A stretch of DNA of 64,000 nt from IMG/VR virus record IMGVR_UViG_3300031565_000016, positions 1-64,000 of that record. One strand, given 5' to 3'. This DNA comes from a virus. The notes beneath the pieces were generated by a model, which made no database searches, was not told where the DNA came from, and worked only from the letters and a program-made list of their open reading frames with translations. The translations under genes and the position numbers were made by a program. Position 1 is the first letter of the stretch. Each line of letters begins with the position of its first letter. Below are positions 41,414-49,314 of this stretch, one piece after another.

Positions 41414-43173
41414 AACATACCTCTACTACTTTTTTGCGGTGGCCCTGCATATTTTATAAAAAGTTGTTGCATTAAGTCATCCCCTGAACTGCATTCTTTT
41501 CCTTCCACTATCTGGTCAATCATTTCTCGTTTAATGTCCCAGTTGGCCATAATATCCATATCAATTGTTCCATCAGCTGGTAGGTAGAAGCATGTTACAG
41601 GGTTCTTCTGCCCTGGCCTTAGCACACGGTCTTCTGCCTGGTCACTATCCGCTGGGCTATGTGTAAACTCAATAAATACGGTGGTGTCGCACACATGTTG
41701 CATCCCATCCAACCCAGTACCTGCACTTTGTGCATTACCAATAAAAAATGTGCAACTTTCATCTTCTAAAAACTTATCGAGGGCTGCAGTTTTATTCTTT
41801 TGTGACATGCCTCCATAGTACAGCACACTTTCGTTTTTATAATATTCATGTATGTACTCAACCACTGCGCGGTGCCATGCAAATATCACTAATTTTTTAC
41901 CAGGGTTAGTTTCTTTGTAATCATCCAGCCATTGCATAACAGCAGCTTTTTTTATATCAAAGGCACTGCTCATTAGGGCTTTTACTGCAGCTTCTATTTT
42001 TATTGCTTCACTTTGGGCAATACCTTTTGTTTCTTCCTTAAATAAGGCTACACGTTTATTCCATTCGCCACTATCTATTTCCATGGGAACAATTACCCGT
42101 GTTTTTTCTGGCAGGTCTTTTAGTACGTCTGTTTTTCTAAAACGTATCATAACATTTTTAATTGCGTTATGAAGTACCTTTGGGTCTTTGCACCCCGGCA
42201 ATTCATGGTCACCATACCCATCATGTTTTATTATGCAAAATTTACGTTTAAACGTTGTTAGTTTTGGAAACCTGGTATTATCACAAAGGTTTAGTGGTAA
42301 CCAAAATTGACTTGGTTTTGTTTTTATTGGGGTTCCAGATAAAGGTATAAAATTTGGTATTGCGTTTGCAATTTCTTTGAGGGCTTTACCACGCACTGTT
42401 TCTATATTATTGCAAAATTGTATTTCATCCGCAATTGCTGTTTTAAACCCGGCCTGTTTTATAAAACGGTACCAACTATCCTTCTGCATTTCTTTAACTT
42501 TGTTATTAACTTCCCTGCCATTTTTCATTACTTTTTTAGTGACTTCCTTTCTATAACCTAGAATGTCCCAGTTTATTACATAGGTCATCCCGCGTTCTAA
42601 TGGTCTCCCACGTCTCCCACTCAAAATTGTCACCGGTGCACCAACCCAATCAGCCCAATATTTTGCCCATTGTAATCTCAAAGTAGCAGGGCATATAATA
42701 ACTGCAGGCATATGTGCCTTTTTCATTTTGCAATATAGTGCAGCAATAACACTTTTACCAAGCGCCATGTCCAACCCCAGAAACCCACGGCCGTGACGCC
42801 ACACTAAAAATTGTAGACATTCATATTGGTAATCCCAAGGGTGGAGCCCATTAGCACCAGCAACAACCCCCAAATCTAATTTTTTCCATGGTTTATCATC
42901 TTTTTGATTATTAAATTCAGGCCCATCACCCTCTATTTCAAATGCATAAAGTGGGCTTTCAATAAGTTCTCTATTTTCAGGTAAATCAGGGCATTCCCAA
43001 TACCCACCAGCTGAGTTCCATTCCCATACTAAATTACTTGCTGGTGGTCTTAAACGCATATTCCTATTTTTAGATCGAATATCTTCAATCATTTCTTTGT
43101 CATAGGGCGAAAATAGATGTATTTTACCATCTTCTATTCTCGCCCATCTATCATTTAAGTTTACGTCTGCCAT
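41410..43173 (-). CDS. SNF2-type DEAD-like helicase
   Basis: 587 residues. Walker A region GLDMALGKSVIAAL (133-146), ICPATLRLQWAKYW (motif Ia), ADEIQFC (motif II), PLSGTPIKTKPSQFW (motif III) and SDQAEDRVLRPGQKNPVTC (motif VI), the SNF2 form. It acts as an ATP-driven DNA translocase in replication or recombination. A short unknown N-terminal domain (~1-100) precedes the motor. Confidence 0.85.
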   Translation of the reverse strand: MADVNLNDRWARIEDGKIHLFSPYDKEMIEDIRSKNRNMRLRPPASNLVWEWNSAGGYWECPDLPENRELIESPLYAFEIEGDGPEFNNQKDDKPWKKLDLGVVAGANGLHPWDYQYECLQFLVWRHGRGFLGLDMALGKSVIAALYCKMKKAHMPAVIICPATLRLQWAKYWADWVGAPVTILSGRRGRPLERGMTYVINWDILGYRKEVTKKVMKNGREVNNKVKEMQKDSWYRFIKQAGFKTAIADEIQFCNNIETVRGKALKEIANAIPNFIPLSGTPIKTKPSQFWLPLNLCDNTRFPKLTTFKRKFCIIKHDGYGDHELPGCKDPKVLHNAIKNVMIRFRKTDVLKDLPEKTRVIVPMEIDSGEWNKRVALFKEETKGIAQSEAIKIEAAVKALMSSAFDIKKAAVMQWLDDYKETNPGKKLVIFAWHRAVVEYIHEYYKNESVLYYGGMSQKNKTAALDKFLEDESCTFFIGNAQSAGTGLDGMQHVCDTTVFIEFTHSPADSDQAEDRVLRPGQKNPVTCFYLPADGTIDMDIMANWDIKREMIDQIVEGKECSSGDDLMQQLFIKYAGPPQKSSRGMF

Positions 43174-43174
43174 A

Positions 43175-43196
43175 TTATTATTATAACAAGTTATAG
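43175..43196 (-). promoter_or_regulatory. TATAAT-type element with inverted repeat
   Basis: Minus strand CTATAACTTGTTATAATA immediately before the ATG at 43173; the same 18 bases occur at 34301-34318. With the start codon this close, it may be an operator-like element or drive a short or leaderless RNA. Confidence 0.35.
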
Positions 43197-43295
43197 TGTT
43201 AATTGTTTTTGTAATGTGTTTATACGAGCCTTAATTTTGTGCAACGACCCTATTGAATATTTTAAATTTTGTGTAGCTACAAATTCTTTTTTCAT
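43191..43295 (-). CDS. Very small protein
   Basis: 34 residues (MKKEFVATQNLKYSIGSLHK...), ATGA overlap with the primase stop, AGG six bases upstream. Basic helical peptide between primase and SNF2 helicase genes. Function unknown. Confidence 0.45.
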   Translation of the reverse strand: MKKEFVATQNLKYSIGSLHKIKARINTLQKQLTL

Positions 43296-44194
43296 TTTAT
43301 ACCTGCTAATTGTTTTAATATTCTGCAATCTGTAAACCCAAGCTCGTCTGGGTCTTTCAAACTATCCCACCTTATACGCTCAGAATTTACACCCATTGCC
43401 TTAAGTTCTAGTACATGCTTCCCAGCTTTTTCCCAAGCACGTTCATCACTTGGGTCAAAAAGGAACACAACTTTATTAAATCTTTCTGCTAATTTATTTA
43501 TCTGCCCGTCTGTAAGTGCAGAGCCAAAACCTGTACCAACACCCTTTCCCATTCTAAAAACGTCAAAAGCACCCTCTACAATACCAACTGTTTTACTATG
43601 CCAGTCATCCAACCCGAATATTATATCCTTATAATGTATTAAACTTTCTTCGGGTGTGGCACTCAACCAACGTTTTCTGGGGTCGGTACCCAAAACATCA
43701 CGCCCCTGGTAACTCACAACGCGGTGTTCCCATGTTATCGGTATTATAACTTTATGTTCCCACCCAATATCACCACCATGTGTAAAATGCAACTGATATT
43801 TTTTTGTCAAATATTCTGGGCTGTACCCACGTGATTTCAGGTATTCTATGTGGCTTTGTCTAGGTTCTGGGTGCCCTGGCATATGCAATATAGTTGTATT
43901 TTGCCTTTTTTCTTTTATATAATGGTTTTGCCCAGAATTACCATACCCCTGCAACAGGCCAAAAGCTTCACCTTTGCCGATATTAAGTAATTCACTGATT
44001 ACATCAACATTACCAACGCCACCACATGACCAGCAGTTGTAACCGCCTGTTTTTACATCAAAACCACCAAAATACTTTGTATCACCACCTTTGTGGTTTA
44101 ACCTAAACGGGCAGCATATATTCAACCAGCCAGTACTATCCTGCCTATATTGTATTCTGTAATCATTTAGAAATTTTAGTACGTTCCAAGCCAT
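43292..44194 (-). CDS. DNA primase (CHC2 zinc finger and TOPRIM)
   Basis: 300 residues. Zinc finger: CCPFRLNHKGGDTKYFGG with CWSCGGVG (residues ~27-60). TOPRIM: GIVEGAFDVFRMGKG (~209) carries the catalytic Glu and VVFLFDPSDERAWEKAG (~255) the D-x-D-like pair. Shorter than bacterial DnaG and without the helicase-binding C-domain. Makes RNA primers for lagging-strand synthesis. Confidence 0.85.
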   Translation of the reverse strand: MAWNVLKFLNDYRIQYRQDSTGWLNICCPFRLNHKGGDTKYFGGFDVKTGGYNCWSCGGVGNVDVISELLNIGKGEAFGLLQGYGNSGQNHYIKEKRQNTTILHMPGHPEPRQSHIEYLKSRGYSPEYLTKKYQLHFTHGGDIGWEHKVIIPITWEHRVVSYQGRDVLGTDPRKRWLSATPEESLIHYKDIIFGLDDWHSKTVGIVEGAFDVFRMGKGVGTGFGSALTDGQINKLAERFNKVVFLFDPSDERAWEKAGKHVLELKAMGVNSERIRWDSLKDPDELGFTDCRILKQLAGIK

Positions 44195-44200
44195 AGTGTA

Positions 44201-44443
44201 TTACCAGTCACTGTTTAATGTGCTGTGCTCTATAAATCGTATTATAGCACTGTGGGCTTCTTCCAAACTTAAAATTTCAACTTTATAGTTACGGGTATTG
44301 TACGAATTACCATCTTTGGTGCGGATATAAGGTGCATCCCCACTATTGTTGAATTTTAATAAATCAATTTCATGTTCTGGTATAAAACGCACAGGGCACT
44401 CATTTGGTGAATCGCCTTTATATGTTAATTTGTAATAGTACAT
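44201..44443 (-). CDS. Unknown protein
   Basis: 80 residues from ATG at 44443, seven bases after GGGAG; the frame begins four codons earlier. KLTYKGDSPNECPVRFIPEH then LEEAHSAIIRFIEHS. No family recognised. Confidence 0.5.
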   Translation of the reverse strand: MYYYKLTYKGDSPNECPVRFIPEHEIDLLKFNNSGDAPYIRTKDGNSYNTRNYKVEILSLEEAHSAIIRFIEHSTLNSDW

Positions 44444-44464
44444 TATTGCTCCCATTTTTTAAAT

Positions 44465-44674
44465 TTAACATTCTAATTTAAATTCAGCCACGTGATTTCG
44501 TAACCATTTTAATTTTGTTATAAAGGTTGTACCAGGTATAAAAGCTATTTCTGGTATTGCAAAACCTTCCAAAACACATTTATCTCTTAACCCACGGAGT
44601 ACCATGCCTGCGTTAGCCTCATCATTAAAGTTGCCGAACCTATTTCCAAAACCTATCATGCCAATTCTTTGCAT
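44465..44674 (-). CDS. Unknown protein
   Basis: 69 residues, AAGGTGG-led ATG. MQRIGMIGFGNRFGNFNDEA, AIPEIAFIPGTTFITKLKWL. It is the first gene of the primase-helicase unit; a TATAAT element lies ~20 bp upstream. No family recognised. Confidence 0.5.
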   Translation of the reverse strand: MQRIGMIGFGNRFGNFNDEANAGMVLRGLRDKCVLEGFAIPEIAFIPGTTFITKLKWLRNHVAEFKLEC

Positions 44675-44693
44675 ACTATTACCACCTTATTGA

Positions 44694-44710
44694 TATTATT
44701 ATAAAAAGAA
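44694..44710 (-). promoter_or_regulatory. TATAAT-type promoter for the primase-helicase unit
   Basis: Minus strand CTTTTTATAATAAT at the edge of the non-coding island, about 20-35 bp before the ATG at 44674. Confidence 0.45.
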
Positions 44711-45127
44711 AAGTATGAAACTTCATAATTCTGCAATATATATGTAACTTATATACTCTAATACTTATATACTCTGATATAATATATATATATATGCCTT
44801 TTGGAAATTTTAGGTATAGCTTACCCAGACTAGTAAAAGTCTAGGCATCTGCTTCTTTTGGTGAATCCCAAGGCAAATGCTCTGTATTGATTGTGGTTTT
44901 AGCTACCACATGGCCCTTTTTACGCACTTCACAACCTACAATACAGCCCAGTAGTGGTTGCCCACTAAAACGGTGTCATTTTGGTAGTAGCACATTATTA
45001 TGCATTATTCACCCAGCAATTGGTGACCTGCACTACTCCGCAAGTATCGACGGCCTGTCTGTAACTGCTCCGCCTGGGCCATTGTTTCAAATGCATGGTG
45101 CACAATGACTCACAAAATGCATATCGA

Positions 45128-45199
45128 GCCCATTTCAGTTGCCATCACGGGTTGCAAATTGCTTAAAACTGGTATTCCGTGCCCCAGTTTCTAATGGGC
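45128..45199. other. Interleaved-stem RNA/DNA element
   Basis: Outer stem GCCCATT/AATGGGC (45128-45134 with 45193-45199) encloses CACGG (45146-45150), AAACTGG (45166-45172), CCGTG (45177-45181) and CCAGTTT (45184-45190). The two inner pairs interleave, so they form a pseudoknot or two mutually exclusive stems. Confidence 0.5.
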
Positions 45200-45292
45200 A
45201 TATAATAAACGATTATTTGCTCTTTTAATCTGAAAAAATATAGTTGATAATAAGCACAACTTTTGATCTTCACTACTACTGCCGAAAGATTA

Positions 45293-45362
45293 GGGGGGTG
45301 TAACCCCCCCATTCAGACGAAAAGTAGGCGTTTTGATTGTTGGGAGCAACTCCAACCGCCTA
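45293..45362. terminator. Two strong hairpins beside the 45401 gene
   Basis: GGGGGG TGTAA CCCCCC (45293-45309) and TAGGCG...CGCCTA (45325-45362) with an inner GTTGG-bulge-AG/CT-CCAAC stem. They lie just after the minus-strand gene ending at 45401; neither has a long T tract, so a terminator role is only possible. Confidence 0.4.
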
Positions 45363-45400
45363 TATTCAAATATACAACAATTAAATATACTTTGGTAGTA

Positions 45401-45946
45401 TTATTCACCAATAAGGTAATAATATTCTGAAGTTTTTATTTCTGTGCAATCTTCAGGCATTTCACCAAGTGAACCTATACAGGGTGAAATAAGATACCCA
45501 CCTATCATTTCTTTAATAGGGCAAGATTCCCCTATTATTTTAAATCTTGCAATTTCTGTATTAATAAAGTCTGAGCCAAGTACTGTGCGAACTTTAAACC
45601 TAGGCACTTCTTTTAACGCATTTATTTCTTTTTTTAATTCTCTGCCTAGTTTTGTTTTTAATGCAGGAACCCACATTGAATTTTTTGCATCCCACCTAAC
45701 ACTTCTTGGTACTTTTCCATAGGTAATTGCCTGTTTTTCATCTTTTATACAGTATTCACCATTTTTACTTGCAAAACGAAAACCAGCAATACCACCAGCT
45801 AAGTAATAGGAGTTGCAAATAATTTCAGTTGCCCCCATTGATTTCCCGTAATTTAGGTTTTCGTTTTTTACCAGTTTTACATGTTTTCTGAATTGTTTTA
45901 ATTTTTCAGCTGTTACACTGCCTGGTTTTGTTTTATAATACATCAT
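45401..45946 (-). CDS. Unknown protein
   Basis: 181 residues, GGGGGAACT before the ATG. Basic N-terminus (AEKLKQFRKHVKLVKNENLN), central RSVRWDAKNSMWVPALKTKL, beta C-terminus. Downstream of the sigma-like gene in the same transcript. No family recognised. Confidence 0.5.
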   Translation of the reverse strand: MMYYKTKPGSVTAEKLKQFRKHVKLVKNENLNYGKSMGATEIICNSYYLAGGIAGFRFASKNGEYCIKDEKQAITYGKVPRSVRWDAKNSMWVPALKTKLGRELKKEINALKEVPRFKVRTVLGSDFINTEIARFKIIGESCPIKEMIGGYLISPCIGSLGEMPEDCTEIKTSEYYYLIGE

Positions 45947-45959
45947 AGTTCCCCCTAAT

Positions 45960-46595
45960 TTAATTTAATTGATTATGTTTGTAACATATACCACCTGGGT
46001 CTACTGTATTGTCGAAAATTTCGTAAATGAAATCACGCAAATCAGCTAATGCTTTTTTTAAACGGCTTGAGTCCCAGCCCCATTTCGAAACTAATTCTAA
46101 TAAATTGTTATATGTCAACCGTAATTGTTTCCCCAAATTTGAAAGAAGCTGCCCAGATACAAGTTCACCATGTAATTTTTTTGCATCCACAGTCAATTCT
46201 GTGTAAAGCATGTTCATATCTAAGGTGCATGCTTCATCAAATGGCTCAAATTCAACCAACTCACTGTCACCATTTGCTGCGGTATTAAATATGGCATTAT
46301 AATCACTTTGCATTGCATGTTGCTTATTATATTTAAACAAAAAGGCTTTGTCCTGTTGTTTGTACCAGTACCTATAATTAAGCTTTTTAAGGTGTATTAC
46401 AAGGTGTGTGATAAATTTGGCACCCTTAGTACTATCATAGCAATTAAGTGCTTCAAAGAATATTAAAACACCTTCTTGCACCATGTCCTCAAAATGTTCT
46501 TCACTTGGTTTTAATTTCATAACTGCTTTTTTTATAGTGCCCATATATTTATTTATATCTTCACCATGTGTTGTTTTTATTTCTAAATTTTTCAT
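45960..46595 (-). CDS. Sigma-70-like protein (second sigma factor)
   Basis: 211 residues. Region 2 is recognisable: HFEDMVQEGVLIFFEALNCY then DSTKGAKFITHLVIHLKKLN, the helix that binds core polymerase and melts DNA. The C-terminal 60 residues (LLELVSKWGWDSSRLKKALA) could be a region 4-type helix-turn-helix. Short like ECF or phage late sigmas. It sits behind a 22-bp-spaced promoter, so it may control its own regulon. Confidence 0.7.
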   Translation of the reverse strand: MKNLEIKTTHGEDINKYMGTIKKAVMKLKPSEEHFEDMVQEGVLIFFEALNCYDSTKGAKFITHLVIHLKKLNYRYWYKQQDKAFLFKYNKQHAMQSDYNAIFNTAANGDSELVEFEPFDEACTLDMNMLYTELTVDAKKLHGELVSGQLLSNLGKQLRLTYNNLLELVSKWGWDSSRLKKALADLRDFIYEIFDNTVDPGGICYKHNQLN

Positions 46596-46626
46596 TTTTT
46601 TGCCTCGTCTGTTTGCTCTTTAATAG

Positions 46627-46670
46627 AATATATAATAAAGCACAAGTAAAAACAAGCACTTTTTTAAAAA
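46627..46670 (-). promoter_or_regulatory. 22-bp-spaced phage promoter before the sigma-like gene
   Basis: Minus strand TTTTTTAAAAAAGTG ending at 46657, 22 bp, TATATATT (46634-46627). The leader has GACGAGGCAAAAAAATG, close to the leaders of the other copies. Confidence 0.6.
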
Positions 46671-46707
46671 ATAATAATTTTAATTATATATTTATATTTA
46701 TTTTTGA

Positions 46708-47712
46708 CTATTGCTCTATATAACCAGCCATTTTTATTTTTGGGAGCACTGTTTTTCTCCACTCTTCATGATTTGTTATTTTTAAACGGAGTTCTTCACT
46801 GGTCTGTATGTAATTAGCTATTTTTTTAACTGTAGTACTTATTTTTTCTGGTTGCAATTCCACCCCATACCCCCTACTCATCCAATCTAAAAAACCACGG
46901 AAAAGTTTTTTATTTGCATCATCAGCCACTGGTTTTGGGAATACGGTAAAATCACCATGCCATATTTCTTCTATATAATACCCAAACATATTCAGAAATT
47001 TGTCTGTTGTAGACACATAAGCCCACCCAGGGGGTACAACACCAATTTCTTGTAATTTTTTCTTTTTGTCATAATACCAATCTAAAAATGGCAATATACT
47101 TTCTAGTAAAATGCCACGTTGGGTTGGGGTATTGTTTTCACCTAATTTACTCAAAAAGTAACTAATAGTATTCCTATGTACATTTTGTGCAATTAGAATA
47201 TGCAACAAAAATTTAAAACGCTCCTCAGGTTTGCTTGGCAAAGCATCTTTATTTAACCAGAATAATGCAAGAGATTCTGGCAATGCTTTTGAATATTTAT
47301 ATGGTTTAAAATATAAAAAGGTATTTAATGTTATTCTGTCATGCCTAATACCACAGGCATTTATATTTTTAGCCAAACGTGCCCTAGTGTATTTTTTAGC
47401 TAGGTGCTCTATTACATTAAGTATTTCATTTCTACTCGTGTCACAGAGGTCTTCCATACTTTGCCCAGCATTTAAAGGGTTGCTTAATTTTAATTTATGG
47501 TATGTATTATTATTTAACATCATAATTATTGTATTCAAGTCTGTAACCCATGAAGTTTCTGCGCTTTGTGGCAGAATAAACGGTGTATCTTTTGGGTCAA
47601 GCCCATTTTCTGCTGCATCACTTTTCCAAATATTATTACATGTTGTTGATACATTCACAATAAATGAATATAATTCTGATAAATTTTTATTTGTGTCTTC
47701 AAACAAGCTCAT
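46708..47712 (-). CDS. Unknown protein
   Basis: 334 residues. Largely helical: NAGQSMEDLCDTSRNEILNV, RARLAKNINACGIRHDRITL, GLDWMSRGYGVE-like C-terminal third. First gene of the minus strand at the divergent region. Its size and place suggest a replication-associated or regulatory protein, but no family is recognised. Confidence 0.6.
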   Translation of the reverse strand: MSLFEDTNKNLSELYSFIVNVSTTCNNIWKSDAAENGLDPKDTPFILPQSAETSWVTDLNTIIMMLNNNTYHKLKLSNPLNAGQSMEDLCDTSRNEILNVIEHLAKKYTRARLAKNINACGIRHDRITLNTFLYFKPYKYSKALPESLALFWLNKDALPSKPEERFKFLLHILIAQNVHRNTISYFLSKLGENNTPTQRGILLESILPFLDWYYDKKKKLQEIGVVPPGWAYVSTTDKFLNMFGYYIEEIWHGDFTVFPKPVADDANKKLFRGFLDWMSRGYGVELQPEKISTTVKKIANYIQTSEELRLKITNHEEWRKTVLPKIKMAGYIEQ

Positions 47713-47808
47713 TAAAACACCCCAATACTACTTTATTATATTATAAAAATTTATTTTACTATAATAGTATAAAGTTTACTTTTGGACTTTTTATAATAAA
47801 AATAGAAA
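47713..47808. promoter_or_regulatory. Divergent promoter region between minus and plus halves
   Basis: A minus-strand TATAAT element (TTTTTATAATATAATAAAG, 47733-47751) faces left and a plus-strand one (GGACTTTTTATAATAAA, 47786-47802) faces right. Transcription direction changes here for the rest of the window. Confidence 0.5.
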
Positions 47809-47958
47809 ATGGTTGTTTTAGTTAAATCTAAATTAGATTATCATGAAAAAGTAAAAGAACCAGAATTTAATGGTGTTAAACTAGACCCAATTTACGAAGC
47901 AAAATGTATTGAATTTATAAAAGACAATGACATTTTATGGGTAATTGGGCACAGATAG
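47809..47958 (+). CDS. Small unknown protein
   Basis: 49 residues ([20 protein letters not shown]...), first gene of the plus-strand half. No ribosome site; the ATG lies ~12 bp after a TATAAT element, so the mRNA may be leaderless. No family recognised. Confidence 0.5.
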   Translation: MVVLVKSKLDYHEKVKEPEFNGVKLDPIYEAKCIEFIKDNDILWVIGHR

Positions 47959-47966
47959 GAGTAAAA

Positions 47967-49292
47967 ATGAAACAATATTTAGATTTATTGCAGCAAATAA
48001 AAGACGAAGGAAATCAAAAGGGGGACAGAACAGGTACCGGGACGATAAGCATTTTTGGTGCTCAAATGCGGTTTGATCTTTCAAAAGGGTTCCCATTGGT
48101 AACAACTAAAAAAGTGTTCCTAAAGGGAATTATACACGAGCTATTGTGGATTATTTCAGGAGATCCTAATATTAAGTACTTGCAGGATAATGGTGTTAAT
48201 ATTTGGAATGAGTGGGCTGATGAGCACGGTGATTTAGGGCCTGTATACGGCAACCGTTGGCGTAAATGGGGCAAACCTGAATCTGTTATACAAAAAAAGC
48301 CAAAACTAAGAAAAGGTGTTAAGCCCACATACCTAGGTGTAGGTAATGGGAAAGGCAAGGAAGGGCATTGGTTAGCAAAAACCTGGGAAGGTATGATGGC
48401 ACGGTGCTATGATAAAAATAGCAGTATGTATAAAAATTACGGTGGCAAAGGTGTTTCTGTTAGTGATGAATGGCTTGAGTTTATTGTGTTTGCTGAAACA
48501 GTCAAAAATATACCTGGGTATGATTTAAAAGTAAAAAACAAAAAAGCCTTTGAAGTACAGCTTGACAAAGACATAATGGGCAATGGTTTTCTCTATTCAC
48601 CTGAAACTTGTATGTGGGTAAAAGCTTCTGACAATATACTCCCAACACATGAGTATACAGTGGTAAAAAATGGGGTGGAATATAAATTTACAAAATCAGT
48701 GAAATTCTGCGAAGAACACAAAATTGAACCCAAAAACTTTTCCGACTTATGGACAGGTAACAAAAATGCTAAAAGTAGAGGTGGTTTTTCCTTTGTTTCT
48801 AAACGCTGCTTACACCCAAAAATAGATCAATTGGCAGATGCTATACATAAAATTAAAAATAATCCAAATGATCGTAGAATTGTAGTGACAGCGTGGGATC
48901 CTTCCTATATTGAAGACATGGCCTTACCCCCATGCCATATGTTTTTTCAATTTTATGTAAATGATGGAAAGTTAAGCTGCCAAATGTACCAACGCTCTGC
49001 TGATATGTTCCTTGGTGTTCCTTTTAATATTGCATCCTATGCATTATTAACAATGATGGTTGCACAAGTATGTAATTTGACACCTGGTGCATTTATTCAC
49101 ACAATTGGTGACGCTCATATTTATAATAACCATATAGAACAAATAACTGAGCAATTAACAAGGGAACCAAAAAAACTACCAACAATGAAAATAAACCCAG
49201 AAGTTACAGATATTGATAAGTTTAAATATAGTGATTTCGAATTAGTTGGGTATGAACACCACCCAGCAATAAAAGGCAAAGTTTCTGTATAA
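47967..49292 (+). CDS. thyA: Thymidylate synthase ThyA with in-frame endonuclease-like insertion
   Basis: 441 residues from ATG at 47967 after AGGAG. Residues 1-102 and 283-441 together (~261) match ordinary ThyA (264 in E. coli): [47 protein letters not shown], then [20 protein letters not shown], the catalytic [11 protein letters not shown] (Cys323), [20 protein letters not shown] and GDAHIYNNH. The ~180 residues between are foreign to ThyA. All catalytic residues survive. Makes dTMP for phage DNA synthesis if the insert is tolerated or removed. Confidence 0.9.
   Translation: MKQYLDLLQQIKDEGNQKGDRTGTGTISIFGAQMRFDLSKGFPLVTTKKVFLKGIIHELLWIISGDPNIKYLQDNGVNIWNEWADEHGDLGPVYGNRWRKWGKPESVIQKKPKLRKGVKPTYLGVGNGKGKEGHWLAKTWEGMMARCYDKNSSMYKNYGGKGVSVSDEWLEFIVFAETVKNIPGYDLKVKNKKAFEVQLDKDIMGNGFLYSPETCMWVKASDNILPTHEYTVVKNGVEYKFTKSVKFCEEHKIEPKNFSDLWTGNKNAKSRGGFSFVSKRCLHPKIDQLADAIHKIKNNPNDRRIVVTAWDPSYIEDMALPPCHMFFQFYVNDGKLSCQMYQRSADMFLGVPFNIASYALLTMMVAQVCNLTPGAFIHTIGDAHIYNNHIEQITEQLTREPKKLPTMKINPEVTDIDKFKYSDFELVGYEHHPAIKGKVSV
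48273..48812 (+). other. Inserted homing-endonuclease-like segment within thyA
   Basis: About 180 in-frame codons. First module: [55 protein letters not shown], the W..M..RC..Y..YG..G..V...W and LD-N-Y-P-x-C-x-W pattern of phage HNH-like proteins. Second module: [33 protein letters not shown], like the small DNA-binding modules of homing endonucleases. The ends lack intein signatures (no Cys/Ser start with His-Asn end). Confidence 0.65.
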
Positions 49293-49314
49293 ACACAAAC
49301 GAAAAGGATAATAA

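Larger units (their letters stand above)
44675..45400. other. 726-bp non-coding, stem-rich island
   Basis: No credible complete gene on either strand. G+C is visibly higher than around it between ~44820 and 45200. Stems seen: TGTGGT/ACCACA (44892-44910), TAGTGG/CCACTA (44952-44967), a nested and interleaved set at 45128-45199, GGGGGG/CCCCCC (45293-45309) and TAGGCG/CGCCTA enclosing GTTGG/CCAAC (45325-45362). A 45-codon open stretch on the minus strand (44841-44975) has no ATG. Candidate structured RNA, replication origin or decayed gene. Confidence 0.6.

Noticed and set aside
44887-45108. 73-codon plus-strand open frame in the non-coding island
   Set aside because: Starts with TTG, has no ribosome site, Pro/Cys/His-rich composition unlike its neighbours, and covers palindromic stems.
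48273-48812. Intein in thymidylate synthase
   Set aside because: The insert does not begin with Cys or Ser nor end with His-Asn before Cys/Ser/Thr, and intein blocks are not visible.
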